64,000 nt of DNA from Lantana camara (GCA_037501455.1 CM074858.1:82248501-82312500), one strand, 5' to 3'. Shown: positions 43,317 through 56,100, counted from the first letter of the stretch. Made by a program: numbers and translations. Notes: generated by a model from the letters alone, not told the origin.

Positions 43317-44903
43317 ATGCCTCCAAGAAGGAGAGCAGATAGGGAGCAGACTCCTGATCTCAATCAACCCCCTCCACAAGCACCTCCACCTCCTCCGATG
43401 AATGCTGAGAATATCGTGCAGGCTCTTTTGAATCAGCTTCAGCAGAATCAAAGAGATAATCCACATTGGGAAGGACAAGGTGGGCAAGTAACTCCGGCCT
43501 TTAAGGAGTTCAGAAACAACAATCCACTTAAGTGGTATGGAGGAGATGATATCCAAGCCGAAGAGTGGTTGTCAGAAGTTACGGGAATTTGGGAAATTTG
43601 CCCCGCTCCTTCGCATGAGAAAGCTATTTGCACGGCCCAGTTTGTTCAAGGTCCCGCATCCAATTGGCTCAAAGCTACAAGAGCCCGATTGGAAAGGAGT
43701 GGAGAAGAGTCTGATTGGGAAAGCTTTGTGAGAGAATTTTGTCACAAGTATGTTCCACCAAGTGCTCGTGAGAGAAGACTTCAGCAATTTACAGAATTGA
43801 GACAAGGGAACCGTTCACTTGAAGAGTATATTTTGGAATTTGAGAGACTTGCACCGTATGCTCCACATATCACCAATGATGACACCCAGAAAGCCCGTAA
43901 TTTCGTTCATGGCTTGAGATACGATATCCAAAATGCTCTTAAGGCTGCTACCGTGGATACGTGGGAAAAGGCTACGAGGAAAGCGATCAAAGTGGAAGCT
44001 AACAACACAAGATTGAGACCGACGTACTCTTCGGGCCAAGGTTCGAGCTCTAATTTGGGGAAGAGGCCTGCATCCTATGGTGGGCCTCCGGTTTTCAAAC
44101 CCCAAGGTCCTACTACTTCAGTTAAGAAAGCTCGACCTCTGGTACCGGCGGCACTAGCTCTACCGGCCCCGATTCAATGTAGTTATTGCAAGGGTCCCAA
44201 TCACACCGAGGAGAATTGCCGGAAGAAACTGAGAAGATGTTATAAGTGTGGAGAGTCCGGTCATTTGGTTAGTACTTGTCCTCAAGCGAGAGCACCTCAG
44301 CCTCGAGCTCCTCAGCCGTTGAATGTGATGCCTCCTAGAGCACCTGTCCAAGCGAGAGCCTATGCTTTGGAGTGCGAGGAAGAGAATGTAGAGGTGGATG
44401 CCAACGCCGTGGTTGAAGGTACTATCCACATTCATGGCATTCCATTACATGCATTGTTTGATCCGGGAGCAACGCATTCATTTATTGCTTCCCGGCTTGT
44501 TTCTACTCTTCCATTGCCTGTTGCTTGCCTAGATGATTCCTTTATTGTTTCTTCTCCCCTTGGTGCTACTTTGGCTACGAATTGTGTTTACCGTGGTTGT
44601 CCGGTGGTTGTGGAAGATCAAGAGTATCCGGCAGATTTGATCAAGGTGCCGATCAAGAAGTATGGGGTGATTCTGGGAATGGACTGGTTGTACCGTTACC
44701 GAGCCATGATGGATTATTTTGCTAAGAGAGTGACTTTGGGTTCTACGGTCTTTGCGGGTCAGAGGTTGAAGACCTGCCCGTTTATTTCCTTTATGGAAGC
44801 AAGTAGATTGTTCCGGGACGGTGCGTCGGGCTATGTGGCCTACCTTTTGAATAAGCCAAAGGATCAGGCCAAGCTCGAAGAGACGGAGATCGTGAAGGAA
44901 TAA
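43317..44903 (+). CDS. Gag-protease part of the chromovirus polyprotein, ends at a premature stop
   Basis: Begins MPPRRRADREQ at an ATG about 200 bases after the primer site; 528 codons. In order: a proline-rich N terminus, a retrotransposon gag (capsid) domain at about residues 65-230 (WLSEVTGIWEI, FREFCHKYVPPSARERRLQQF, LEEYILEFERLAPY), and two CCHC zinc knuckles, CSYCKGPNHTEENC and CYKCGESGHLVSTC (about 288-301 and 308-321). A retropepsin follows with active-site Asp in LFDPGATHSFI (residue 382) and the GVILGMDW block. The frame ends at a TAA (44901-44903) inside the linker to RT; the sequence continues in the same frame as RDVFPEN. In an intact element this protein forms the virus-like particle and cleaves the polyprotein. 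Confidence 0.93.
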   Translation: MPPRRRADREQTPDLNQPPPQAPPPPPMNAENIVQALLNQLQQNQRDNPHWEGQGGQVTPAFKEFRNNNPLKWYGGDDIQAEEWLSEVTGIWEICPAPSHEKAICTAQFVQGPASNWLKATRARLERSGEESDWESFVREFCHKYVPPSARERRLQQFTELRQGNRSLEEYILEFERLAPYAPHITNDDTQKARNFVHGLRYDIQNALKAATVDTWEKATRKAIKVEANNTRLRPTYSSGQGSSSNLGKRPASYGGPPVFKPQGPTTSVKKARPLVPAALALPAPIQCSYCKGPNHTEENCRKKLRRCYKCGESGHLVSTCPQARAPQPRAPQPLNVMPPRAPVQARAYALECEEENVEVDANAVVEGTIHIHGIPLHALFDPGATHSFIASRLVSTLPLPVACLDDSFIVSSPLGATLATNCVYRGCPVVVEDQEYPADLIKVPIKKYGVILGMDWLYRYRAMMDYFAKRVTLGSTVFAGQRLKTCPFISFMEASRLFRDGASGYVAYLLNKPKDQAKLEETEIVKE

Positions 44904-47731
44904 CGCGATGTGTTCCCGGAGAATTTGGGATCTTTACCTCCGGATCGGGACGTCGAGTTTGTAATAGATCTCTATCCCGGAGCAGAACCGTATGCGAAAT
45001 CTCCCTATAGGATGGCTCCAGCCGAGTTGAAGGAGTTGAAGACGCAATTGGACGAGCTCTTAGAGTGTGGTTACATTCGCCCGAGCACTTCTCCGTGGGG
45101 TGCTCCGGTCCTGTTTGTAAAGAAGAAAGACAGGACTTTGCGAATGTGTATTGACTACCGTGAGCTCAACCGGTTAACGGTTAAGAACAAATACCCGCTT
45201 CCTCACATTGAAGAGTTGTTCGATCTCCTGCAAGGCTCGAGTGTTTATTCCAAGTTGGATTTAAGGCAAGGGTATTACCAATTCGTATCCGGGAGGGAGA
45301 TATACCGAAGATGGGTTTCAACACGAGATATGGGCATTTCGAGTTTGTGGTCATGCCTTTTGGTCTCACCAATGCCCTAGCCGCGTTTATGGATATGATG
45401 CACCGAATATTCCGGCCTTACCTCGATAAATTCGTGGTCATCTTTATAGGTGATATTCTGGTGTATTCGAAGTCCGAGGAAGAGCACGCGCGGTATTTGA
45501 GTATTGTCTTGTCTACACTTCGGGAGCACAGATTGATCGCCAAGTTCAGTAAGTGCGAGTTCTGGTTGGATCGAGTTTCCTTTTTGGGTCACTTCATTTC
45601 AGGGAATGGTATAGAAGTGGATCCTACGAAGATCGAAACGGTTATGCTTTGGAAGCAACCTAAGAATACCTCGGAAGTGAGAAGTTCTCTCGGGTTGGCA
45701 GGGTACTATAGGCGCTTTGTGAAAGATTTCTCAAAGATTGCCTCCTCGTTGACCCGGTTAACTAAGAAAGAGGTGAAATTCGAGTGGGATGAGGCGTGTG
45801 AGAAGAGTTTCCAAACTCTTAAGGAGAGGTTGACTACTGCACCGGTTTGAACCCTACCCGAGGGTTTGAAAGGCTACTCAGTTTATACCGATGCTTCGAA
45901 GGAAGGTCTCGGTTGTGTGTTAATGCAGAATGGTAAGGTTGTAGCCTACGCCTCAAGGAAGTTAAAGGATCATGAGAAAAACTATCCCACTCATGACTTG
46001 GAACTCGCCGCGGTGGTGTTCGCTTTGATGAAATGGCGGCATTACCTTTACGGAGTTACTTTTGAAGTGTTCACCAACCACCAGAGTCTTAAGTATCTGT
46101 TTACCCAGAAGGATTTGAACGTAAGACAGAGGAGATGGATGGAGACACTTGAGGATTATGATTGTAAGATTCAGTACCATCCGGGGAAAGCCAATGTAGT
46201 GGCGGATGCTTTGAGTAGGAAAGCGAGTGTTTCAGGTTTGGAAGCAGGTTCTAGTAGACAAGGTTCAGTGATTCTGGTTTCAGAGGCTCGTTTGGCTAAT
46301 ATCTCGGTTTAGCCGGTTTTGAAGCAGAGATTGATAGAAGCTCAATCTGTGGATCCCGAGATTCAGAAATTGATAACTAAGTCAAGGATTGATCCTGAAA
46401 CCAAGTTTGGATTTGATGATTCAGGATTGTTCAGGTTTAAGGCTCGGGTTTGTGTTCCGGAAGATCTTAAGCAGTTGGTACTTGATGAAGCCCACAAGTC
46501 AGTGTATGCAGTACATCCCGGTACCACCAAAATGTACAAGGATCTAAGGACTTTATATTGGTTGAATGGCATGAAGAGAGACATTGCTAACTATGTTAGA
46601 AGATGTTAAACATGCCAAGTGGTGAAAGCAGAACACCAGAAACCGGGAGGAACTCTCCAACCACTTCCAATACCCGAGTGGAAACGGGAGCAAGTGACAA
46701 TGGACTTCGTGTCTGGCTTGCCAAGGACCAAAGGAGGTTCCGATGGAATTTGGGTGATCATTGATCGGTTGACGAAGTCGGCGCACTTTCTTAAGGTGAA
46801 GATGTCCGATAAGGTTCCTAAGTTGGCTCGGTTATATCGGAAGGAGATTGTTAGATTGCATGGTACTCCGGTCAGCATTGTTTCAGATAGAGATCCTCGG
46901 TTCACATCCAGTTTTTGGTAGGAATTACAGAAGTGTTTGGGGACGAAGCTTCAATTTAGTACTGCATTCCACCCACAGACGGATGGCCAGTCTGAAAGGC
47001 TAATAATGTATCTCGAGGACATGCTTCGTGCTTGTGCCTTAGATTATCAGGATTCGTGGGATGAATAGTTGGATTTGATTGAGTATGCCTACAATAACAG
47101 CTTTCAGTCTTCTATCGGGATGGCACCGTATGAGGCTCTTTATGGAAGGAAGTGCCGATCCCCTCTCTTCTGGGATATAGATGAGTGGAGATGGACTAAA
47201 GATGGAAAGCTCGAGAGAGCTAAGAAGCCTAAGGAAATTCAAGATACCATTGAGAGGGTGAAAGTGATTAAACAGAGGTTGAAAGCAGCACAAGACCGGC
47301 AGAAAAGCTATGCAGATAGGAGAAGACGACCCTTAGAGTTTGAGAAAGGAGATAAGGTCTTTTTAAAGGCATCTCCTAGAAAAGGGTATGCTCGGATTGG
47401 TAAAGGCGGGAAGGTTAACCCTTGCTCGAGTTGGGGAAGTAGCCTACAGACTTGATTTACCACCGAGTTTGACCGGGATTCACAATGTGTTTCATGTCTC
47501 TCAGCTTCGGAAACATTATCCCGATGAGTCTTCTATTCTTCCAGTTGAGAAAGTTCAGTTAGAGCCGGATTTGACTTTTAAGAAGTATCCAGTTCAGGTG
47601 TTGGATCGGAAGATGCAAGAGTTGAGAAAGAGACAGATCCCTCTTGTGAAAGTCTTGTGGCGTGATAAGGAATCCGAAGAAGCCACTTGGGAGACTGAGG
47701 ATAAGACTGAGGATAAGATGAAGCAGCCGCC
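44904..47731 (+). pseudogene. Chromovirus pol: RT, RNase H, integrase, chromodomain (broken)
   Basis: RT starts near 44904 with [19 protein letters not shown] and [10 protein letters not shown]; a 1-base loss near 45282 shifts the frame, and RT continues at 45311. The catalytic second Asp region reads FIGDIL, so an Asp is replaced by Gly (45449-45451). Stops lie at 45848, 46310, 46607, 46919 and 47066. RNase H has [20 protein letters not shown] (Asp replaced by Asn, 46076-46078) and VVADALSR. Integrase keeps its HHCC region and the DDE residues ([21 protein letters not shown]). A small deletion with frameshift near 47420 precedes VGEVAYRLDLP. A chromodomain-like end (VKVLWRDKESEEATWE) at 47560-47715 places it in the chromoviruses. 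The C terminus is cut at 47731. Confidence 0.93.
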
Positions 47732-49026
47732 GCCGGAGCGTGCCGAAAAAATCCCCAAAATTCACCCGTGCAAGGATTCCTCGTGCTCGTTCCAATTCCT
47801 CGATCAATTTCTAGAAATTCCAAGCCAAACTCCTCCAATTTCAAATCTAACAACACGAAACCCTAAAATCTTCAAATCGAAATTACTTCCAAACCGGTGA
47901 ACGAAAATCGAATCCGAAAGAGGCATTGTCTTACCCGTAACGAGCTCTTCGAAAGCCATATAAGGGTTGCCCAGAAAAATCCCCAGAACAGGCCTCCACC
48001 GCCAACCGCCACTGCACCGCTGCCGTGCCGCCGCCTACGCCGCGATTCGGACAAAAAGGAGACCGGAAATGAACTCACCACGTCAAACACGTCAGAAAGG
48101 GGTACCTGTTCATCGGAGAAGAAGACCGAAAGCCGCCAAATGCCGCGACTACAGTAACGCGCGTTGCTGCTGGCTTTGATGGGCGCGTGAGCCGCCGTCG
48201 GCTATCCAAAAGCTACGCCGCCAACACGGACAGAAACACCGGTGAGTCCTCTAATAGGTTGTGGGGTGCGTGTTGAAGGAAGGTCATCGGAAGCCGGCGA
48301 AATCGCCGGTGAAAACAGGTGTGAAAACCGCCGCTGCTGCACCTCATCGGAACCGCCACCTACGGTGATTTTTACACCGAACCGAGGCCGGAATCAACAC
48401 CAGGGGGTCGAAAAACGTAAGGTTGGGTGGTTGTTGGCCGGCGAGGGTCGCCGGCGAAGGGGTGGCGCAAACCGCCACCTTCGGACCACCACCGCGCCGT
48501 CGCTAGTCATTTTCGGGCAATGAAACTTGTATCATCGTGTCGGGGCTCGTCGAGCTCATCGAAATGGACTATTGGTTCGTCAAATTCCGTCGAGTATAGG
48601 TCGAGTTTGGAGTTATGCATGTTTCCACACCTTCACTGTGTGTGAGTCGCTGAAGCGGGAAAGAGAAGAGAGCAGGCTGAGGTCTGCTGCGTTTGGCACG
48701 AATTATGAGGATCCGGGGTATTATATCTCGGGTCCTCGTACGTAAAAACGAACGGAAGAAGGGGTTAACGACGTCAGAAATGGGCAAACTTAGAGTCTAC
48801 GGACTCGTTTCGCTGCCCCGAACGCGAAGCAGGGGTCAAAAAGGTCGAACTCTCGACCGAACGAGAAATGACCGGAAAACCCCTTTAAAAAAGAAAATTA
48901 CAAAAAGGACCCTAAACTCTAAAAGAGTTCAAAATAGGGTCACGCAAAGCACAAAATCACAAAATTAAACACACAAGAAACTTGAAATGTGGCGTACCTT
49001 ATTTGTAGGACGAGCGGGGTGATACA
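47732..49026 (-). repeat. 5' LTR of the second non-coding element, resumed part
   Basis: Collinear with about 31690-32969 of the left LTR, including the CCG-rich block, and ending GGGGTGATACA before the TAGCC duplication. The apparent 170-codon frame ending at 47900 fuses chromovirus pol with this antisense LTR and is not a natural gene. Confidence 0.9.
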
Positions 49027-49031
49027 TAGCC

Positions 49032-49573
49032 CCTCACTCAGTCTTTGGACTGACCCTCCTCCCTTCCCATGTTTTTAACTTTACAGGTCTGCTCGGGAGT
49101 TCGAGTTAGGCGGTGTGAGTCGGTCTTGGAGTCCATTTTGCAGTCGAGTCTTTTGTACAAGTTTGGGTCTTTCGCATTCATATTCGAATTTGATTAAGTC
49201 TGTATCTCTTGAACGTATACATGTATATGAATGTATTGTTTACTTTATATGAAGATTCAGGACAGGCTTCTAGGGATAGTATGAACCCGTTGAATTGTGA
49301 CCTATGATTTTGCTTATGTTGGATATTCGGGATTAGGTATTTATGCTAGTTGAACCCGTCACTTGTATGTTTGAAAATTGTATGGTTTGACATGTTTAAG
49401 CTTCCGCTTTCGCACACTCTGTATTTTAAATTCTGGGTCTACGTCCCGTCTAGCTTAGGTGTGTTGGTTTATCTCCTGTTCGCCTATGCTTGGTTTATGT
49501 GCGGGTCTTCCATCTCGCATGTGGATTGGGTCTAGGTGCGGGGATGTGGCATCCCATCGTGCGGGGTGCTACA
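49032..49573 (+). repeat. Resumed 5' LTR end of the plus-strand host Tekay element
   Basis: Continues the LTR interrupted at 28882: CCTCACTCAGTCTTTGGACTG, GGTTTAGCTTCCG-type blocks, TAGCTTAGG and ATCGTGCGGGGTGCTACA. It is close to the reverse complement of 53145-53690. Confidence 0.88.
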
Positions 49574-49580
49574 TCTAAAG

Positions 49581-49593
49581 GGGTATCAGAGCC
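49581..49593 (+). other. Primer binding site, first base altered
   Basis: GGGTATCAGAGCC replaces the canonical TGGTATCAGAGCC, 8 bases after the LTR end. Confidence 0.85.
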
Positions 49594-49844
49594 TCAGGTT
49601 GCAAAACCGGGGTTCAGAGTCTTGTTGTGTCTGTCTAGGTTGAACGGCATAGGATAATTTGACTATATGCGCATTTGCGTCATGGTTTGATATGTTATGT
49701 ATTTGAAAATTCTATTATTTTGTTGACTTTATATTACGTGATGTACCTCCTTTCTAGATTGCTCTTAACTGAGTTAATTATGTGACATTTTCACTTACTA
49801 ATTTTCATGCACATATCTATATTGTAGTGCTTGAGATTTTGAGG

Positions 49845-50876
49845 ATACCCCCACGTCGGCAAAACTTCGATCAACCTTCTCAATCACATCCTCATCCATC
49901 TTTCAATGCCGAGGAGTTTATGACCGCGATGTTCCAATACTTCCAACCGAATCAAGGATAAACTTCATCCACAACACCACCTATAGATCTTATTACAGCC
50001 TTGTACTAGGAGTTTAGGACCTTTAATCCTTCGTAATTCCGAGGAAGCGATGATATTTGGGCGAAGGAATGACTCTTGGAGATAGAAGGAATATTTGGAG
50101 TGTGGCCATGCGATCCTCAAAATGTGGTCCGCCTTGTCTCATTACTTTTACAAGGACAAGCAAAGCAATAGTGGTCGAGAATTACCCAACAATTAGAAGC
50201 AACAAATGAAGACTTGACATGGGAAGTGTTTATTCTGGAATTTAGGAAGAGGTACACGCCGACTATACTACGAGAACGAAGACTCGAAGAATTCTTTACC
50301 TTAAAACAAGGAAACAAGACGGTGATGGAATATTTGGAGGAGTTCGAGAAATTGGGCGTATATGTACCCCATATTAGGAACGACGACCGGGTGAAGGCAA
50401 GGTATTTCATGGAAGGCCTTTGAGATGAATTTAAGGAAGCTTTGATTGCCAAAGATACAAGTACGTAGGAAAAAGCTACAAAGAGAGCCTTGAAGGTCGA
50501 AACTTGGATTCTAACAAGGGCCAGAGGAGAAGCTACATTGGAGCAACCACTTAGATTAGGATCATGCTCCAACCTGCAAGTAGAGGAGAGACCCTCTCGA
50601 CAAAGCCTATAAACCGAGGGAGGACGTAAGAAGAAGCATAAGTCCCGAAAGACTCCGCGGGCCGAGAGAGAGTTCCAACCGTGCGCTCATTACGAGGGAA
50701 CCAACCATACCTACGACGGATGTTGGATTAGACTAAGAAGATACTATGCTTGCGGGTCTTTAGAGCACAAATTTTTCGAGTGTGATCGTGGAAGGAGTAA
50801 TAGGCAAAGGAGAAGGGACCAAAGGCTTCAGATTGGAGACAGAGTTGCACCCGGAATTTGAGGTACTTGCATTCAT
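49845..50876 (+). pseudogene. Tekay gag, decayed, start codon lost
   Basis: The expected ATG is ATA at 49845-49847, followed by PPRRQN. The same frame is kept to 50876 but broken by stops (for example 49959-49961). The longest open piece is 50214-50423, with TWEVFILEFRKRYTP, LRERRLEEFFTLKQGN and EYLEEFEKLGVYVPHI, which match the capsid blocks of the gag at 43317. Zinc-knuckle remnants are CAHYEGTNHTYDGC and YYACGSLEHKFFEC, each missing a Cys. The frame is cut at 50876 by the solo LTR insertion. Confidence 0.87.
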
Positions 50877-51725
50877 TGTGGCACCCCAAACGAAAGGCAC
50901 CACATCCCCCACACTAGGACCCAACACGTGTACAAAATGGAAAGTCCGCACACACGCCAAGTCATAGCGAACGGGAGACAAACAAAAATACAACCTAAGC
51001 CAGGCGGTACCTAAACCCTGTACACTCGAAAATATGCAAAACCTGAATGCGAAAGCAAAGCGAAATACAAACTTTCAAAAAACTTCATGCATTGAGCATA
51101 ATTAATACAATTGAAATATAATAAATCAATTACACAGGTTTAACTAAATCAAGAACTTGTCCTAGCCTGTCCCGAATAACATATAATAAAACGGGTTCAA
51201 CTAGATTAAGAACCTGCCCTAACCTGTCCCGAATAACATAATCATAATGAATAAATTAAATTTATAAAATTACAATCGTAAAACAAATTCGAATGAATGC
51301 AAGACATAAACAAAGACAAAGACCGAACTCAACTCGAACATAAACAAAACTTCAACTCAAAGCTGCCTAGCTCCAATGAACTCCAAAAGCAAACCTGCAA
51401 CTCCAACAAAGAAAAAGAGGGAAAAAGAAACAACAAAGAGGGGGTCAGTCCTAACGACTGGTGAGGAGGCTAACACACACACCCAAACATATACATACAA
51501 GCAAAAAATATATCAAATTCAAAAGCTCATGAACCAAGGCATAGTTTTTGCAATCTAAAATATTTTTCCCGTGATAATAGATATATAAAAGAGTTTAAGG
51601 CCAAAAGCCAAAATCAACCAATTTTATTAATTATAAATCCATTCCCGTTTCACAAACCAAATCCAAATTCAAACTACTAACTCCTCATATTCAAAAGAAA
51701 ATTAGAAACCAACCTTACTCCGGGT

Positions 51726-51752
51726 GATAGAAGGGTAGCAAGCCCTACTATC
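51726..51752 (-). repeat. Conserved U3 hairpin, GATAG/CTATC variant
   Basis: Outer stem GATAG/CTATC, an A/A mismatch, inner stem AGGG/CCCT, loop TAGCAAG. Compare 29895-29923, where both stem segments differ but remain paired. A second hairpin follows near 51890 (CTCGG...CCGAG with GACC...GGTC). Confidence 0.8.
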
Positions 51753-53144
51753 GATCAAAGTCACATGAGTCAGGGTTTAATCACTTTCTTGCACCTTCGA
51801 GGGAATTACCGCCGGCTCAAGAAATCCACCCTCCCTCAACCTCCTAAGGTTAGGCAAATCTCTCAATGGAGTTGTGTTGATGGGAGAGCTCGGCGACCCC
51901 ACGGTCGTCCCGAGATACCATACCACTTCTCCGGGGCCCAAGTTCAAGTTCAAAGTCAAAATCATATTCATAATCTCACAAAGCTTTTCTTTCAAAACCA
52001 TATCACGCTACACACTCACACATATTTCAAAGCTTTCCAAAATCAAATGGAAAATATTATACATATACGTAAAATCATTTTTCAAAGATTCTTAACAAAC
52101 GAGATAAATCCCTCAAAATACATATCAAACACATATTTAAATATATATATATATATATGGAGTCGCATGCAGGGCTCAAAACACATATAGGGTTGTAGGT
52201 CGACATAACTAAAAATAAAGAAAATCTCACCTGGCACCAAACGAAGCCGAAGACAAAGCAAACGGTTCACCCCGGAACCTACAAGACCCACTTGTCACCA
52301 CCCCGGGTGCACCTGTACCAACTTAACACAAAACGAAGGACTCAGACTCAAGAATCAACCACAAAGACGCACGTCAATGCTTATGAATGCAAGAGATATA
52401 ATGTACTTGGTCAAAAATCACAATTCATAACATACTTAAACTTAGAAAGCACATTCATATCATATAAGGATGTTCGAGCATTTTTGGTAAATAAACAAAG
52501 TCACATCATAGCATATTTTTAATCAATTAAATACATATAGACATAATTTAATATGTACGAGAGACATCATCGGGGAGGAAAAATACAAAGAAAACAAATT
52601 AAAACAAAATACGAACAACCGAGTTCGAAATCAAAATGCGCAATCAGCCGAGGGCCCATTCTCTGGAAAGCTACGAATAGAGAAGCAAACACACAATAGA
52701 AGGGTGGCCTTTGAAACATTGATTACAAAAGTGATTCTGTTAGTGTAAGAAAGATTCAAAAATCCATAGATTTTGCACATTAGACAAATAACACAAATTC
52801 TAATAATACATTATGATAAAGGAAACCATTTCGTTAACTAGTAATGGAAACACCATTAATCAATTTCCATAAAGGAAACCACCATTTAAAATTTTATTAG
52901 AAAGGAACATAATTGAACCAAAACAAATGCTATATCTCATGTTTACAATTTTGACTTCATTTAATGACAAGAATTCAATTAAATCATTATTACCCACAAA
53001 TCCGTTTCTTGTTTAACTCATTAATGGCGGATGGCTTGACCAGCAGGAGTAACTTAACCCTTATTTCAATTAACAAATTTACCACCAAACATTTAATTAA
53101 ATCCAAAGCAGCAATTTCATTCCATAAAAGCACCAAATATTGAT

Positions 53145-56100
53145 GGTAACACCCCGCACGATGGGATGCCACATCCCCGCACCTAGACCCAGTCCACATG
53201 CGAGATGGAAGCCCACACATGAACCGAGCATAGGCGAACGGAAGACACACACACGCACGAAAGCTAGGCGGGACGCAGAGACCACGAAAAAAACAAAATG
53301 CAAAGTGCGTGAATGCGGAAGCTTAACATGCCAATCATAAAAATTCAATCACTCAAATAACGGGTTCAACTAGCATAAATCCCTAATCCCGAAAATCAAA
53401 CATAAACATAAATCATTATTCACAAATCAAATGGGGTTCATACTAGTCCCAGAAGCCTGTCCCGAATATTCACATAAGTTAAACAACATAATCATACACA
53501 TAAACATGATCATATCTTACAAACTTAAACATTTCGAATGCAAAATGCAAGAAGACTCCAAACTTATACAGAGACTCGAAACAAAACAGACTTCACGACC
53601 GACACAAGCCGCCTGGCTCGAACTCCAAAGCGAACCTGCAAAGCTAAAAACATGGGGAGGGAGGAGGGTCAGTCCAAAGACTGAGTGAGGGGTTACACAC
53701 GCACACTTACATATATATATAGAGAGAGCATAGTACGTAGTTGAAGCAATGTTCGTGAACCCAGGGTTAGTTTTTTACACGCCAAAACACTTTACCGTGA
53801 TAATATACATATAGGGAGGCTTATCAAACAAACCAAACAAATCTTAAATCATACGTTTCTTAAGGCATAAGCTTATTTTCATGCAGACTTAGCACACATA
53901 TCGGAACATAACTTATTAGGTTGAAAGCAAATCAAATTTTATCTTAGCTTAAGAGTCTAACCCCTTTTCACGAACTTGTGACCGACAAACATAACTTAAC
54001 GAAACTCGGCGGGTACGAGCGCAAAACCAACCAACTCCTTCATAACACACATAGAGTTAAGCATACGAAATCATAACATATACCTCCACTTACACCGGTT
54101 GATGGGAGGGTTGTACATACCCAAGCCATCCTCGCTTATATGTATGGGTCGTGAGTTTCATGATACTCACGCCCGAGGATTCCATTCCCCAACCAACCTC
54201 ATGGTGGGGTCCGGGTTGATCCTAAGTTGGAGAAGTGTACAGGGGTTGCAACCGGTGACCCCATGGTCGTCCAGGGTCTCCCATTACACACAACTCCGGG
54301 GCCCAAACTTACAATTACACATATCACGAAAATCGGAAGCTTAACCCGCTAGACTCACACATATACTTATCACATGCATATCGCAGTTATCATATCATAC
54401 GTACATATCACATCGACCTCAAAATCATAACCAACTCAAAGCTAAGCGTACATAGGCTTATACATAGCTTCATACTTTCAAACTTAGGGCAAAGCCAACA
54501 ATATACTTATCTCACACATATCTACATATATATAGAGGCTTATAAGTCACACGCATTCGAAAATCGGCACATTTCATTAGGGTATAACTATATCCTATCC
54601 TCACCTTACACCGACGAACCCGAAGACACACGATCGATTCACCCCGGAATCAACTTGACGAACAAAACACCACCCCGGGTGCACCTGAACAAAACTGAAG
54701 CCAAACACAAGACTTAGACTCAAAATGAACCATATAGACGCACGACATATGTTCATGCACTTAGGGAATGTAAACATTTAGGTGAGATTCATGTTCTTGT
54801 GCACCATTAAGGTAATGCATACATATAAGATAGCGAAAGATGGCACTTAGTCATTTACGAGCATATGAAGCACTTAACACTTAAAAACATGTCTTAAGTC
54901 ATATAATTCATCATATCACATTGATTCATATTCATACAAGAGCATATAGCAAGTTCAAAGATATACAAGGCATGCACTTAGATCACATTAGGTTATATTG
55001 AGACATATCGGATCATAATTCACGTATCTCACGTTAAACAAGCTCATGCATATCATATAACACATATAACATATCATATACCTATTTAGGAAGGCATACA
55101 TTTCATATAAGAGCAAGGACATAACATGCAAGGCAAGCAAACAAAGTACAAAGTCATTCATGCACGTAAGAGTACACATTGAATCGCATAAGGCACAAAT
55201 CAAATCAAACGAATCCAAGACCTTAATGCAACACTCATGACACATTATACACACATAAAACATATCACATTTAAGCATTAACATATTATAGCAAAGCATA
55301 TCATACATATAAACAAGTATTCATCACATTGGGAACGAGTTCGGGGAGGGAAACGAGCAAAACGAACAAGAAAACAAGTTCGGGAACAAGGTATGACCGT
55401 ACCCCAGACCCACGCCCGTGCATTTTTATCAAAGAACAGATCCACGGCCGTGGATCTGAGTTACAGAAAGTTCCCACGCATAAGCACCAAATCCACGGCC
55501 GTGGGTGGTTTCAAAGCTTAAAATCCACGGCTGTGGGTTTGCTCTAGCCCTGAAAATCCAAGGTTTTAGCCCCTAAACACACTAAGAACTCATCCCACAC
55601 TCAAGCTAACACATAATTGAAGGTTAATGAAGCAAAACTCATGCATTTCAAGCCATAAAATCAGACCAAGGAAGCAACAATCAAGCAAGGAGTGAAATGG
55701 AAGCAAGCTCATGCAAAACCTTCAAATTCATTAATGGCAAAGTCATAAACTCACACCTACCACCCAAATCAAGTTCATATATATCATAAATGAGGTCTTA
55801 GGATATAAAATCATGCTTCATACTCAAAGAAATCACAAGAAATCAAGCAAGAATTCATAAAATTCATCAAACCCTTAATATTCATCACATATGCCATAAA
55901 TCATGAAATCCATGGTGAAATCTTGCAAAATGGAACTTAAAACAACCACATAAGCATGGAGGAGTCAAAATTGAGCTTACCTCTTCAAATGGATGAGAAT
56001 TGATGGAGCTAGAGATCAAAGCTTGAAGAAAATGAATAGTGCCTTCCTCTTTTCTCTTCTTTCTTCACTTTGGGGCTGATTTCTTTGTCTTGGGGAGAGG

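Larger units (their letters stand above)
37561..47731 (+). mobile_element. Tekay-type chromovirus, 3' LTR deleted, decayed
   Basis: 5' LTR 37561-43107 (2977 bp after removing a nested solo LTR), primer site 43116-43127, gag-protease 43317-44903, then RT, RNase H, integrase and chromodomain to about 47731. At 47731, a few codons short of the expected pol end, the sequence switches to the LTR of the element it inserted into. The 3' LTR, the polypurine tract and part of the host LTR have therefore been deleted together. Six in-frame stops, at least two frameshifts and altered catalytic residues make it dead. It is the only near-complete coding element in the window. Confidence 0.93.
28883..49026 (-). 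mobile_element. Second non-coding LTR element (LARD-like), TSD TAGCC, with a nested chromovirus
   Basis: The left LTR (28883-32969) begins TGTAGCACCCC and ends GGTGTTACA; the right LTR begins TGTAGCATCCC at 35530. The right LTR is interrupted at 37560 and resumes at about 47732, ending TGATACA at 49026. TAGCC flanks the whole element (28878-28882 and 49027-49031), proving one insertion unit across 20 kb. The primer site (35511-35522) and the polypurine tract after 32969 give minus orientation. The 2560-bp internal region has no gag or pol domains. LTR divergence is visibly higher than in the element at 14943, so it is older. Confidence 0.92.

Noticed and set aside
47388..47900. A 170-codon frame with a chromodomain and a novel C terminus
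   Set aside because: The C-terminal part is antisense LTR sequence joined by a deletion at about 47731, not a natural fusion protein.
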